Positions 1 through 11,175 of a stretch of 64,000 bases of DNA are shown piece after piece. This DNA comes from Desmodus rotundus. Its lineage: Eukaryota > Chordata > Mammalia > Chiroptera > Phyllostomidae. The first letter of the stretch is position 1. Each line of letters starts with the position of its first letter. Below the pieces are notes generated by a model. The model saw only the letters and a list, made by a program, of their open reading frames with translations. It searched no databases and was not told the origin of the DNA. Made by a program: the position numbers and the translations under genes. Where the stretch lies: NCBI RefSeq assembly GCF_022682495.2, contig NC_071397.1, positions 26,923,427 through 26,987,426 of the forward strand, in the 5' to 3' direction.

Positions 1-479
1 AGAAGTGAGCGTCGGAGTTATCCGTCATCAGTCTGAAACAGGCTTCTCAGTCTCCACTGTTCAATGTCAGAATGTGGAATGCCCGCATAAAAACATGATC
101 TTGGACGAGATGGCTGTACACAGCTGAGGCAACCCCTGAAGGATTCGGCCGGACTTTGAGTCTGGCCAGAACATCCTTCCTAGACAGAAGAGGAACTGAG
201 TAGTACATCTTCATGCCTACCACTCTACCATTAGTATCGAACGGACGTACTCCTATACATGCATGTAAAGATAAGTTCCTGTTTGGTGTTTGGTGGGCCT
301 TATTTTTATACTGGAGTTTAGAAGAGAAATGTTAATGGGACACACTAGAGTGTGCACCCATTCAATTGCCCTCAACTCAATGCTGCAGTTGATCCTCATC
401 TTCTCTCCTGTTATCCTTTGCGAGTATCCTTCCCCTCAGACGCTATGTTTGCTTGTCCCAGAGGGTTTGTGTACCTGGT
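1..479. other. unassigned sequence, relatively CpG-bearing
   Basis: No gene or repeat is recognised here. The first 300 bases hold more CpG dinucleotides than the following kilobases. One plus-strand frame is open from the window edge to a stop at 124-126, with no start codon inside the window. Forty-one open codons is not significant, so I do not call an exon. It could be the tail of a retrocopy or unique DNA cut by the window edge. Confidence 0.3.
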
Positions 480-560
480 GGTGCCAGGGCAGTCAGTGTA
501 TGAGGAATCTCTGTACTTCCCTTTCAATTTGGTCGTGAACCTGAAGCTGCTCTAAAACAT
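480..560 (+). repeat. old LINE-1 3' end fragment
   Basis: The stretch with 'aatctctgtacttccc' followed by 'aacctgaagctgctctaaaa' matches the conserved tail of old mammalian L1M-type 3' UTRs as I remember them (gaactctctgtac..., then ...ctaaaactgctctaaaa). It lies on the plus strand. The upstream limit is unclear and could reach further left. The short frames overlapping it are chance. Confidence 0.5.
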
Positions 561-3500
561 GAAGTCAGAAATAATTAGAGGAGAAGCTAAAAAATAATGC
601 ACTTAAGTCAAAATTTGATAATTTCTACAAATAGTTATTCTGTAAATATACTTTTACCTGCTTTATTTAACCCAGTCAAGATTTGTCATTCTTAAATTTT
701 TAACATAGTATTTCTTTTAAAATTGTTGTATGCAATAAGTTTACTAATTTTTAGGTAGTGAAAAGAATTACTAAAATTTTTATGGGGTCAGGGTTAAAAA
801 GGCTTGTGTGATAAAATAAAAATGTATATTTTATTTTTTCAATGAGAATATTTTAAATAACAATGTGCTTTCATATTTTAAGAATAATATTTATTTTCAA
901 AATAATAAATGAATAACATATTTAGGAAGTTAATACTAGTTCTGAAGTGAGGGATTGGCATTTGATATTTTTAGCTCAATTTACAAATTATCCATATATT
1001 TTTAACTAAAACCTATAAATTGGAAATTACAGGTTTACAAATATCAAGTTGTTTATTTCATTGACTTCCTCCATGTGTGAAGTAAAAAACATACATGTTA
1101 ATTAACATGTTTCTATAATTTTACTCTAATTATTTTAGTTATTATAACTGTTAATCAAAAGAATATGCTGAAATGATAAGTAAAATATTTTATTTAATTT
1201 ACTATAACAAGATATGTATATATAACATTTTTATATTATTAGTTTCATGTTAATTAATAAAATGGTGAACTGTTAACTCAATATATAAGCCCACCTGTGT
1301 TTGTTAAAGAAAGCAATAAAAGCTTTTGATGTCATTGTAAAGTTAAATTATAAATACACCGCATTTTGGAAAAAAATGCGAGCAAAATCATCTTAATTGT
1401 TTGCTCCCTAAATTAGATCTATTTTACTTTGCTCTGGTTCCTCTTATTAGGCTCAACATTTTATAATAATTATGTTGCTTTAATACAATGCTTTGTTCAA
1501 TACATTTTATTGATATTTTTATTGATTTTGATGACTAAAAATTATTTTTCAAATTGAAGAGTGTCAAACAGTATGAGCATAACCTGCATGTGCACCTACA
1601 CGATGATTAATGACTAGTGTCAGTAATTAAGTCAAATAAATGACTAAATAAAAAGTCTAGGCCATAGTCTACGGACCGATGACCACTGCTCTTTCTGTAT
1701 TCCACGGGCCACATCATCTTCTGTTCTACGAGCTTTCCCAACCCTAAGTCCAAGCCACGTTACGGTTGTGGCCAGCTGGGTAGCAACTTTATAGCTGTTT
1801 CACTTTTGCAGTTCAGTTTTCCACACTTGTCCTAACCTATATCACTTTGACTGAAATTTCTGCTAAAATTTTTGTTCTTCCGATTCTTTTTCATTTTTGG
1901 CATCAACAGTGGATAGGTTAATAAGCACAAGGATTATTCTCCCTCTTTCCCATCCTCCACAAGACTGAAGTTTTGTTTTCATCGAATACCACCCTGTATT
2001 CCTATAAATATTGAGAGCAAATATCCCGTATTAGTTGCCTGTTTTCAGATGCAAGTAACTCAACTGTCGAATTTGTCAGATGGTCTCAGAAGTTCATGCT
2101 GCCAGTTCTCATACTGTTTCCTTTCATCTGTTTCTCTCTGCTGTCCTTCATATTTATATTTGAATCCATGAGTTAGCTAGCTGTAGTAGATAGATAAAAC
2201 GCCAGTATAACCTATTTCTTAAGGCTATATAGCAATTGCCTTAGAGAAAAAAATGTATTTATCCTCAGCCACTTGACCTATTTGTAAAAATAATTTAGAG
2301 ATCTCCTTTGGCCTGTGAAATAATGTCATGTAATTTTTTTTTCCTAGTAAGCAAGTGACTTTTCTGTGGCTCTGTGTAAGACCGATTTGTCCCAACATGC
2401 CCTAGATTCCAAGTTCAGTTTTCATGGTACTGTTAGCTCAAGCTCCAATAGTAGTGCATTGTAGGCAGAATAGTCCATGAAAGAAAAATAAATTCATCAA
2501 TACTGAATGTGCTATCCAAACAGGATTTGAAGCCTGAGGTCCTAAGAAGAGTTATACTTCATATCTCTTACTGTTAATAATAGTTTCTGGTCTTCCTAGA
2601 TATCTTGTACCATCTTTTCTATAGATATCTTCTTTCTGTGTTCAGGATGACATTTGGAAGTTGAGTGAATTCACAGCTACTATTTCCTTTTATATTCTTC
2701 AAGTCATATTATATAAGTGATTTTCTCCATCTCAGAAGCTCTAAACATTTCTACAGTTTCTCAGAAAAATACCTGTCAGTACTCAACTTATTCCTGCTTT
2801 TAAGTGTCCATACAGTCCTGTTTCAAGGGAATAAGGACACAATATTTTTTATACTTGTTTCCTTAGTGTTCTTATTTGGACTGCAGCTTGTCTGGAAAGA
2901 TTATTATTCATATATTAAAATAAGTTTGTAAGAATTTCAAATTGATAAGAAATCATTGATATTTTTAATGGTTCCAATATTGTCTGTATCCAAATATAGG
3001 CTAAGAATATTATTTCACCTCCTTTTTCTCTTTCAGACATGGATTTCTTTGTCACTTTTGAATGGATTAACTATTTACATAGCTATGCATTTTCAGAGTT
3101 GGTTATATTTCTATGACATTATTCCTTACAATGGCTACCATTTAATAGGCACTCAATACATTTTATTGAGTTTAATTAAATATGTTAAATTTGATCTTGA
3201 TCAGCACAACTGAAATATCTATCTTCAAATTTTTCATCTTAAAAGAAATATTCAATTTTATATAGAGGAAATGAAAATCCATAACGTTCTTCCTTCGCCC
3301 ACTGGTAATTTTTCTAATATTGATATTTTCTACTCCCATCCAGCTAGTATTAAGGCAAACAAGTCAGATAAAATATTTCACAGAAGCAGACAACAGTATT
3401 TCCTTGAACACTGTTAAAAAAAAAAAAGGGCTGATATTTTTCTCAGTCCTCCCACAAACCAAGCTTATTTCTGCTACAGAAACTGCAATGGCCTTTGCCT

Positions 3501-3640
3501 CAGAATGTCAGAGACGGAAATCTGACTTCCTGTAACAGCCTGTGAGCCTCAATATCATCTCGTTGGAATGTCCTTTCATGCCTGGTTACCAAATGTATGT
3601 AAAGAGCCCTTTATATTTTCTCCACAACACAACAAGGTTT
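561..3640. other. unassigned AT-rich DNA
   Basis: About 3 kb without a recognisable gene or confident repeat. Bases 600-1600 are very AT-rich with many poly-A and poly-T runs. Bases 1670-1960 are more balanced in composition and look like unique sequence. Around 2030-2060 a 'gatgcaagtaactca' motif faintly recalls old hAT (Charlie-type) elements, but too little is present to call. Frames at 2665-2931 and 2956-3213 encode low-complexity hydrophobic products typical of T-rich DNA. Confidence 0.5.
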
Positions 3641-3644
3641 AATT

Positions 3645-3805
3645 TTTAGTTCAATTATTTATTTCTGTTTCCTCCAGAGAATGTCAGCCTCTGAGATAAG
3701 AGACCTTGCCAATGTGGTTCAAGACTATATATCTTCAACTCCTAGAGCATTGCCTGCACTGAGGAGGCAATCAATAAAAGCTTATTTAATGAATAAATGA
3801 GTGAG
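3645..3805 (+). repeat. L2 LINE 3' end
   Basis: The run from 'cctccagagaatgtcagcc' through 'gcattgcctgcactgagg' to 'caatcaataaaagctt' and 'tgaataaatgag' follows the L2 3' terminus: a segment like 'gagggcagggac', then 'cagtgcctggcac', then 'gctcaataaatat' and a short TGAA-type tail. It is old and divergent. Plus strand. Confidence 0.6.
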
Positions 3806-3940
3806 GCTCCTCTTTGTATATAAAATGCAGGCAAGATGCTCTCCTATAAGGAATTAATGACTACTGGATGTAAATGACACATGATACCATTTATATATCA
3901 CATATATTATATCTACAAAAAAAATAGAGAGAGAGAGAGT

Positions 3941-4600
3941 CTGTACAGAAGGTATCCAGCCATGTACTATGAAAAATAGAGGCATTTATTGAAGAAGATA
4001 CAAGAAAGATTGTACATAAGACAATGATGCCTCAGTCCCCTTCAAAGTAAACACCTTAGGACATCACACAGTTCTCTCAATTGCCATTAGTTGCCCTATT
4101 GCATTTCCCTGAATCTCATCAGTGGTCTGAAATCTCATTCCTTGCAAAGATGATTTTAGTTTTGGGAAAAGCCAGAGGTCCCAGGGCACCAAATCTGGGC
4201 TGCAGGGGAGCTGTGTCACCTGGATGATATGATGTTTTGCCAAAAAATTTTGCACAAGATGTGGTGCATGAACAGGCACATTGTCCTGCTGAAGCTGCCA
4301 ATTGCTAGTTGCCCATAGCTGTGGCCTTCTGAATAATCTGATTAGTTTCTGCAGAGGAATGATCAAGCTTAATGCAGAAATTTGATGCAGATTGATTGCT
4401 CTACTCACTCAGTCATTTTGAATGTGACGACCACACGGTACACATGCTCACTCAACAGTGTCAGTGCTCCCACTGACTGGTACAGTGAAGTCGTCATTGT
4501 TCATGCATGCACATTCCAGTCCACTCTCCTCAGCTGCCAGGTTACACCAATTTTGTACAAACTGTTCTCATTATTTTAACAATGGACTTTTTCCAGACAG
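3941..4600 (-). mobile_element. internally deleted mariner DNA transposon
   Basis: A 660-bp element bounded by related inverted ends. The left end reads 'ctgtacagaaggtatccagc' and the reverse complement of the right end starts 'ctgtctggaaaaagtcca'. The minus strand encodes the C-terminal part of a mariner transposase. Full mariners are about 1.3 kb, so roughly half of the element is missing, mainly the DNA-binding and early catalytic region. A (GA)n run sits directly on the left edge. The expected TA target duplication is not clean on either side, so the exact ends are uncertain. Confidence 0.75.
4064..4310 (-). pseudogene. mariner transposase C-terminal remnant
   Basis: The minus-strand frame shows two blocks of the mariner catalytic domain. 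One is QDNVPVH, holding the second catalytic Asp. The other is SPDLVPWDLWLFPKLK, holding the third. Exactly 34 residues separate the two Asp, the D34D spacing of mariner transposases. The frame closes shortly after the region corresponding to the normal C-terminus. The first catalytic Asp and the helix-turn-helix domain are absent, so no active enzyme can be made. The frame opens upstream to 4408, but residues before the QDN block do not look like transposase. Confidence 0.75.
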
Positions 4601-4644
4601 ATCTTTATGTATGTGTGTGTATGGTATGGGACTGAGCACCAGAC

Positions 4645-4712
4645 TGTGAATTATGTATGTGTGTGTATGTATATATACATACATACATATACACAAACAC
4701 ACACATTGTATA
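4645..4712. repeat. TG/CA and TATG-type microsatellite
   Basis: Alternating 'tgtgtgtatgtatatatacatac' type sequence followed by 'acacaaacacacac'. A further TG-rich patch lies at 4925-4955 inside the next repeat. Simple-sequence DNA only. Confidence 0.8.
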
Positions 4713-4784
4713 GTGTATGTAGAGCAAGTCCTTGAATAATGTGATTTTATTATAATGTTGATGAGAAAAATAAAATAGAATCCC

Positions 4785-5075
4785 GGCCAGCACCAATGGC
4801 TGTGGAGCTTGCATGTTTTTTGCATGTCTGCGTGGGTTTTCTCCAGGACTCTGGTTTTCTCCCACATCACAAAGATGTGCACATGGAGTGAACTGCCTGA
4901 CACATCTAAACTGTCCCAGTCTGAGTGCGTGTGGGTTGTGTGTGTGTGGCCCTGTGATGGAAGTGTCTGGGCATCTTGTCCAGTGTGGGTTCCTACCTTT
5001 TACCCTGAGCTGTGGAAATAAGCTCCAGCCATCCGCCACATTGAACTGGAATAAGCAGGATGGAAAATCATTATC
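4785..5075 (+). repeat. LINE 3' tail, probably RTE-like
   Basis: The order of motifs is distinctive: 'gcgtgggttttctccagg', 'ggttttctcccacatc', 'aaactgtcccagt', 'gccctgtgatgg', 'ctgagctgtggaaataagct', and finally 'tgaactggaataagcaggat' before a short ATCATT-type tail. This is a widespread vertebrate LINE/SINE 3' module that I associate with RTE-clade elements. No ORF remains. A CR1/L3-type origin cannot be excluded by eye. Frames overlapping it on both strands are incidental. Confidence 0.45.
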
Positions 5076-5935
5076 TTACTTGTTTTTATTAATCTTTCTT
5101 AAATGTATGTATAGCTCCATTTATTTCAATGTTTAATATTAGAAGTATTTGGGATGCTTGGCAAATCACTTTTTGAGTCTTAGTATGTTTATCTCTAAAT
5201 AATACCTAGTTTCTTTGGTTATGAACCTTGTATGATATAATGCATATAAAGTGTTTTTCCTGTACAATGTGAAAAAATAACTTTAACCTACAGTTAACTA
5301 TAATTTTTTACCAATAAACAATTACTATACACTAATAAAAATGCATGATACCATCTTTGAATTAAATTATGTCTTCACCCAAGCTATTGAATGCCATGGC
5401 TCTTTTCTTATACAGACATTCATGGGATATTAAATACTTTGCATATCCAGAACCAGAAATTAAAAGAAACTTAAATTGGGTTCTCAAAATTGAAACTTAC
5501 AAATTAACTGTCAATGAGTAAGATTCATGGCCAGGTTTTCTCTTAGAATTTGTTTTGGTTTAATGAATATAGACACTATTAAGAGTAAGAAATATTTTAG
5601 GCCTAATTCTCAGAAATATTTATTTGCTCTGAATCAGATAGTATTTTAAGAATATTGATTGTAGCAAACACCTAATTTACATAAGCTAGCAGTTTGGGTT
5701 GTATTATAGATGCATGTGGTTTCTGTTACTGGGAAGTACTGGTTTCCATATATGACTGGCTGACAGACTGAGGAGGGCGTGTTTGATTTTTATGTAACTG
5801 ACACTTTGTGCTTTCTATTTGTTCTATGATAACTTTGGTCACATTAATCATTTCAGGTATTATACTCTACCTGTCTATCTAACTCTCTATCAGCCAGCAA
5901 TCATCTAATTTATTCATGCACCAGAAAAATTATAA
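5076..5935. other. unassigned AT-rich DNA
   Basis: No gene or repeat recognised. The composition is AT-rich with ordinary complexity and no long open frame. Confidence 0.5.
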
Positions 5936-5939
5936 TTTA

Positions 5940-6145
5940 TTACATAAGAACACAGACTACAGCCAGGCTTGAAAGCTTATAATCTTTGGATATTACTTCA
6001 TGCCTTCTAATTTTATTTCCTCCATCTATAAAGTGGAGATATCTATGGGAATCAATCCCGCAGGTTATTGTGAAGTTTCAGTGACTTAATATATACAAGT
6101 TTGTATTGGATACATAGTAAATGTTATATGTGTTGGCTACTATTA
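5940..6145 (+). repeat. MIR SINE
   Basis: 'tttcctccatctataaagtggagat' followed by 'aggttattgtgaagtttcagtgacttaatatatacaag' and 'gatacatagtaaatgttatatgtgttggctactattatt' tracks the MIR core and 3' end (ctcatctgtaaaatggg, gttgtgaggattaa, cacatagtaagcgctcaata, ggctattatt). Old, plus strand, with the 5' tRNA-like part weak. Confidence 0.65.
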
Positions 6146-6224
6146 TTCAGAAATAGAATTTGAACTATATTTTCTGGTTGTATTAAACATGCTACATAAA
6201 TCACCAAAGAGACTGGTTATTGGC

Positions 6225-6345
6225 TTGAGCAGTGGTTCTAAAATCTAGTGTGCCAAATAATATGCAAAGATGCTGATAAAAATCAAGATTCTCCCAAGTC
6301 CCCTTAGAGAGGATGACTAATAGCCTGGGCTCTGGTCAAGGCTTT
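6225..6345 (+). repeat. MER5A-like hAT MITE remnant
   Basis: It starts with 'gcagtggttctaaaatctagtgtgc', close to the MER5A terminus (cagtggttctcaaa...). Degraded internal sequence follows. The right terminus is not clear. These are short non-autonomous hAT-Charlie elements of early eutherian age. Confidence 0.45.
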
Positions 6346-6794
6346 TGTAGTTTAAACCAGACTAACAGATAATTGCAATGAATATCGTGTGGAGCACAGA
6401 GAGAATAATTGGTTTAGCTATAAATAAACAAAATTATGGACTTTTACAAGATCACTATCTTCATGGATCTCAAAATTCACTCAGGGATATAGTCAGTATC
6501 ACACTGTAATTCAAGTAGTATTGTCATACCTGTTACATGGAGACTCTTAAAAAGTTCTATAGATTTACAGAGAAGAAAGAGATCAATTTTAGTGGCATCA
6601 GAAAAGATTTCTAATTAATTGGAGGTGAAACTAAGGGAGTATATGAGTCAAGTCAATAAAGTAATCAGTGAATGAGAAGTAAAGATGAGACTACAGATAA
6701 GATGGAAATAAAAGAGTATAGTATGAACACGATGGTGTAGATATATATTTACACACAGATATGCCTATGCATAGATCCATGAATATATATGTGT

Positions 6795-7035
6795 ATATAT
6801 ATATTTTTTCTTTTCCTTTTTTATTGATGTTCAAATATAGTTGTCACCATTTTCCCACCACCACTTCCCCTGCCCTACCCACGCCCACCTGCTACCCTCA
6901 ATCCCACCCCCCTTAGCTCCATCCATGGGTCCCTCATTCATGTTCATTTACATTCCTTTCCCTTCTTTCCCGTGTTACTTTCCTCTCCCCTCCCCTCTGG
7001 TTACTGTCAGTTTGTTGTTGATTTCAGTGTATGTA
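6795..7035 (-). repeat. 5'-truncated LINE-1 3' UTR (antisense)
   Basis: The T-rich start and 'tttattgatgttcaaatatag' are the reverse complement of an L1 A-tail. The C-rich 'cccaccaccacttcccc' and 'cctctggttactgtcag' segments are the complement of the G-rich bat L1 3' UTR. The same C-rich pattern recurs at 14925 and 35659. A 139-codon frame covering it is an artefact of the C-rich strand. Confidence 0.75.
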
Positions 7036-7259
7036 CATATAGAGAGAGATGTGTGTGTGTGTAGAAATATCTCCAAACAAAAATATGCATATATTCATTT
7101 GTGTGTATACAATGTCCACTGTATTAAAAACCTTCTGGATTGGGATAGACTGCCCTTCTTGTGGCTAGCCAATTATTTCTTAGAAATAGCAAAGGACTCA
7201 ACCAGGAGTAGCCTTCAATGTGCAAATAAACTAATCCAGGTCCATACCTCCTCTATCTA

Positions 7260-7645
7260 GCCTGTATGACAGGAGACAATATTCCTCTGCCTTAATCATC
7301 CCAGGACCAGGTACTAGGAGACTAGAGATCATACTTATAGGTCAAAACCCATGACAACTTTTTAAAGTAGCCAATCTTAAATTGTTTGCTTTCCTCTCCT
7401 TTCCTGAGGAAACCTTTCTATTGCTGAGGCTAGGTCCAGTTCTGCCCTCCCTCCTGCTTCTGCTTTCTAATTAAAACCTGGTGTTCCTCCCATGGCCATG
7501 TGCAGTGAGCTGTGTCTCTTGTTTCCAGGGGAATTGTGAGTGACAAAACTTTTATCTCTATGGTGTTGACTTCACATTGTCATTCTGTCACTTTAATAAA
7601 ATAAGCGCCAGGCAAAAAAAAAAAAAAAACAAAAAAAAAAAACTC
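7260..7645 (+). mobile_element. retroposed LTR-like segment with poly(A) tail
   Basis: LTR-like sequence ('gacaggagacaatattcc', 'aggaaacctttctattgctg', 'ctgtgtctcttgtttcc') runs to an AATAAA at 7595-7600. A nearly pure A-tract starts 14 bases later, at 7614, and is broken by one C. A polyadenylation signal at the right distance before a genomic A-tail is the mark of an mRNA copied by L1 machinery. The left edge is unclear and no target duplication was found. A solo LTR followed by an unrelated A-tract is the alternative. Confidence 0.45.
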
Positions 7646-8265
7646 AGGTATACATTACACACACACATATACACAAAAAGGTAGAATAATAAGATTTGTG
7701 TTGAAGAAGATGGGACAGATTGGATAAGTTAGAGCCTACAAATTAAGAAACTATTTAGAAAGCTATTAAAGCTTTTTACACATAAAAGTTTAGAAAGTAT
7801 AATTAAGGCAAGTTTTGTTGAAACCTAAATAAACTTAACAGAAAGTGGGGAATTAAAAAAAGAGAAATTGAAGATAATCTATATACCTAGGTTCTCTGAA
7901 GATCTAACCTGTGCTTTCAGAAACAGTAATCTGATTTATCCTTTGGTGTGCAGTGACTGGGAAGACGGGCAAGAGGACATTTGGGGGCTAACTTCTGTTT
8001 CTTTATCTAAAATGTAGGTTATACAGGAAGGTTCAACTTGGAATATTTTGCCAAGATACACACTTATGATGTATAATTTATGATATATGTATTGCATTTT
8101 AATTTAAGAAATAAGAATATTGATAAAAATGATTTATTTTAAAACAATAGAATACAATTTATTTATAAAAAGCATTACTGAACTTTACAAAGTGGATACT
8201 CTTCAAGCAGCTTTATAATTCTAAAATATTGCTACTTGTCAAAGCATCTTTTATGTTCTCTTCTT
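7646..8265. other. unassigned AT-rich DNA
   Basis: A short CA-rich patch lies at 7660-7675. Otherwise no gene or confident repeat. Confidence 0.5.
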
Positions 8266-8269
8266 AATC

Positions 8270-9345
8270 TACTTCATAGTTTATAGTATACCTTTAAAAC
8301 TAATTTTATTGATATATAATTTAAATATAACAAAGTGCATAAATATGTTTGGTGAGTTTTATGCAACCTCCAACCCAATCAAAGAAGAACATTTTCATTA
8401 TATTCGCAGTTTTCCACGTCAGTTTTGTAGTCAAAGCATATCCACAGGACTGTTATCATTTCTATCACTGTAGCTTAGTTTTAACTTTGTTTAAAAAATT
8501 ATAAAAGGCATCAACCATGAATTATTTATTTGTTTATTTATGTTTCATATGTATTTATATATGTAAATATACATTTACATATATCATATATATTCTATAT
8601 ATATGTATGTTAATATACAGCAATGAAGTAACACATATGTAATAATAGTTTATATATAATATTACAAAGTCTCTCACGGTATTAAAGTACCGTAGTTTGA
8701 TCATTCACTAATATACAGATAGACATTTGAATGCTGTTAGTAAAACTGCTGCTGACATTCTTGTTGATTTTTTCATGGAAATATTTTTTTCTGTGAGTAA
8801 ATGCACAGAAATCAAATTCCTGCATCATTGTTCTTTTTTAATATACTATATAATTTACTTTTTGTGTTTATTGGCTCATTTCACACTACTAAAATATAAA
8901 CTGCATGAGAAAAGTATTTATTTCCCGTGGCATATGCCATGTGATATAAAAGTGCCTAAGACTTGGTGGTTGTATATTGAATTTATAAGAAATGACCAAA
9001 TTATTTTGCTAAATGACTATATAATAATCACTCTCACTAGCAATGTGTGAGCTCCAGTAGCCCCATCCTCACTAAAACTGGTATTATTAACCATTCTAAT
9101 TTTATCAGTCCTTGTGAAGTAGTTTATCACTGTGTTTAAATTAGCATTCCCTCATAATAAGAATCTTGTTATCTTTTTTATGTAGTCATTGGCCATTTTT
9201 AATCTATTTTGTGTAATGTCTGTTCAAAATTGGCCTATTTTTATTGCTTTATTTTCTCTTTAATTATAATTTTATATATTTTGGACACAATCATATAGCT
9301 ATTTGAATATTTTCATTACTGGCAAATAACATTTTATAGTGATAT
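8270..9345 (-). repeat. old LINE-1 (L1M type), fragmented, antisense
   Basis: 'ttattgatatataatttaaatataacaaagtgcataa' and 'acaggactgttatcatttct' resemble the complement of an old L1 3' UTR. The segment from 9045 ('gctccagtagccccatcctcac', 'ccattctaattttatcag', 'ttggccatttttaatc') is the complement of the late ORF2 region. A low-complexity AT tract (8565-8660) and a patch at 8840-9000 that may be an unrelated L2-like insertion interrupt it. Very divergent. Confidence 0.55.
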
Positions 9346-9671
9346 ATTGGATTTTTTGAAATATTCAAAAGTTTTTGTATATGAAGTAAAATGAAGTAGG
9401 GAATCACAATTAAAAATACTAAAATAATAAAATGTTAGGGATACTATAACATAGTAATCTCATTCTTATGCAAAAATATACCAAACCTTATGAAAAATTA
9501 AAGCTTTAAGAGTTACCTTTGATGATGTTTTCATAAGACTTTGCTTGGAAAATGCAGAAATGGTTGGATGGCACAGTATTCATTCAAAGGTGAGGTCCTG
9601 GTCTGATGGGAGAGTTGGTTGAATTTTGTTTTAAAGTGTGCATTCTTTTTTGCCCTTCTTAGGATGATTTA

Positions 9672-10715
9672 GATATTTTAATAGACTTTACTTTAGAGCA
9701 ATTTGAGATTCACAGCAAAATTAAGCAGGAAGTACAGAGATTTCCCCTCTACCCTCTGCTCCCACTCACACCCACAGCCTCCCCACCTTCACATCCTCCA
9801 CCAGAGTGGTACCTTTGTTACAGCTGATGAACCTACACTGCACATCATTATCACTCAAAATTCATAATTTACAATAGGGTTCACTCTTGATGTTGTATAT
9901 CTGTGGGTTTTGGTAAGTGTATTGGCATTCATCCACCATTAGGATGAATTAGGATTATACAGAATAGTTTCACTGTCCTATAAATCCCAAGTATCTCATC
10001 TATTCACCTCCACCTCCTCCCTAACCACTGTCAATGATTGATTTTTTTTACTGTTTCCATATGTTACATAGTTGGAATAATATAGTGTGTAGCCTTTTGA
10101 GATTCGTTTCTTTCACTTAGTAATATACATTTAAATGTCCTGCATGTCTTTTTGTGGCTTGATATCTTGCTTCATTTTAGTGCTGAATAATATTTCATTA
10201 TTTGGATGTACCACAGCTTATATACATTCATGGTTTGAAGAACATCTTAGTTATTTCCAACTTTTGATGATTATGAATGAAGCTGCTATAAACATCCATG
10301 TGTAAGTTTTTTCATGGACATAAGTTTTCAACTCATTTGGATAAATACCAAGGCATGCATTTGTTACATCATATGGTAAGAGTACATTTAGTTTTGTAAG
10401 CGACTGCCAAACCGTGTCCCAAAGTGGCTGTATAATTTTGCTTTCCCACTATCAGTGAATGCAAGTTTCTGTTACTCTAAACCTTGACAGCATTTGGTGT
10501 TGTCAGTGTCTCGGATTTTGGCCACTCTAATAAGTATGTAGTTGTATCTCATGCTATTTTAACTTGCAATTCCCTAATGATGTATGATGTAAAGAATTTT
10601 TTATATGCTTATTTGCCACCTGTAAAACTTCTTTGCTGAATTGTGTATTAGATCTTTTGTTCCTTTTTAAATTAGATTGTTCATTTTCTTATTGTTGAGT
10701 TTTATATAATGTGTT
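9672..10715 (-). repeat. old LINE-1 (L1MA/L1MB type) 3' UTR plus ORF2 end, antisense
   Basis: About 1 kb that can be followed nearly continuously against the antisense consensus of L1MA/L1MB as I remember it. Landmarks are 'ccaccagagtggtacctttgttac', 'cactcttgatgttgtat', 'ttggaataatatagtgtgtagcc', 'aatatttcattatttggatg', 'gctgctataaacatcc' and 'ggtgttgtcagtgtctcgg'. It covers the 3' UTR and the last part of ORF2, with many stops. It predates bat diversification. Confidence 0.8.
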
Positions 10716-10954
10716 ATTCCTCCTTTTACTTCATACTTAATGATGAGATAGAATATGCCAATGATTTCTAAGCTAAAAAGTGGTGGGTATTAATGTGATT
10801 CATATGTCCAATAGATCAATCTGACTAGTCATCAAATCATTTGGAGTTCTTCAATGGATTTAAAAAAATGTTCACAGGATTTTACTTCATAAAGTTGGTG
10901 TTGGGAATGAAAATGTCTAATCAAAAGGAAAAGAAACCAAGGTCATTTTATGAC

Positions 10955-11175
10955 TGTCTAATAGAGTCCAGCCCATGGCCTGTTGGCTGCATGTGGCCCA
11001 GGATGGCTGTGAATGTGGCCCAACACAAAATAGTAAATTTACTTAAAACCTTTCTTTTTGCTCATCAGTTTTCATTAGTGTTTGTGTATTTAATGTGTGG
11101 CCCAAGGCAACTCTTCTTCTTCCAGTGTGGGTCAGAGAGACCAAAAGTTGGACGCTCTGGTAACTGGTACAATCA
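10955..11175 (+). mobile_element. short hAT-type DNA element
   Basis: Repeated 'gtggccca' modules occur: 'catgtggcccaggatggctgtgaatgtggcccaa', then 'atgtgtggcccaaggc'. The end reads 'ccaaaagttggacgctctgg' and its complement resembles the usual opening of this mammalian element (gtgtccaa...). It is a non-autonomous element of hAT type by memory of the family. Target duplications were not resolved. The 115-codon frame across it (10841-11188) is not a gene. Confidence 0.5.

Noticed and set aside
2..126. Open frame from the window edge with a protein-like composition
   Set aside because: Only 41 codons with no start or splice evidence inside the window. Chance of an open stretch this long in one of three frames is not small.
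6841..7260. 139-codon proline- and serine-rich frame
   Set aside because: It reads the C-rich antisense strand of an L1 3' UTR and then unrelated DNA.
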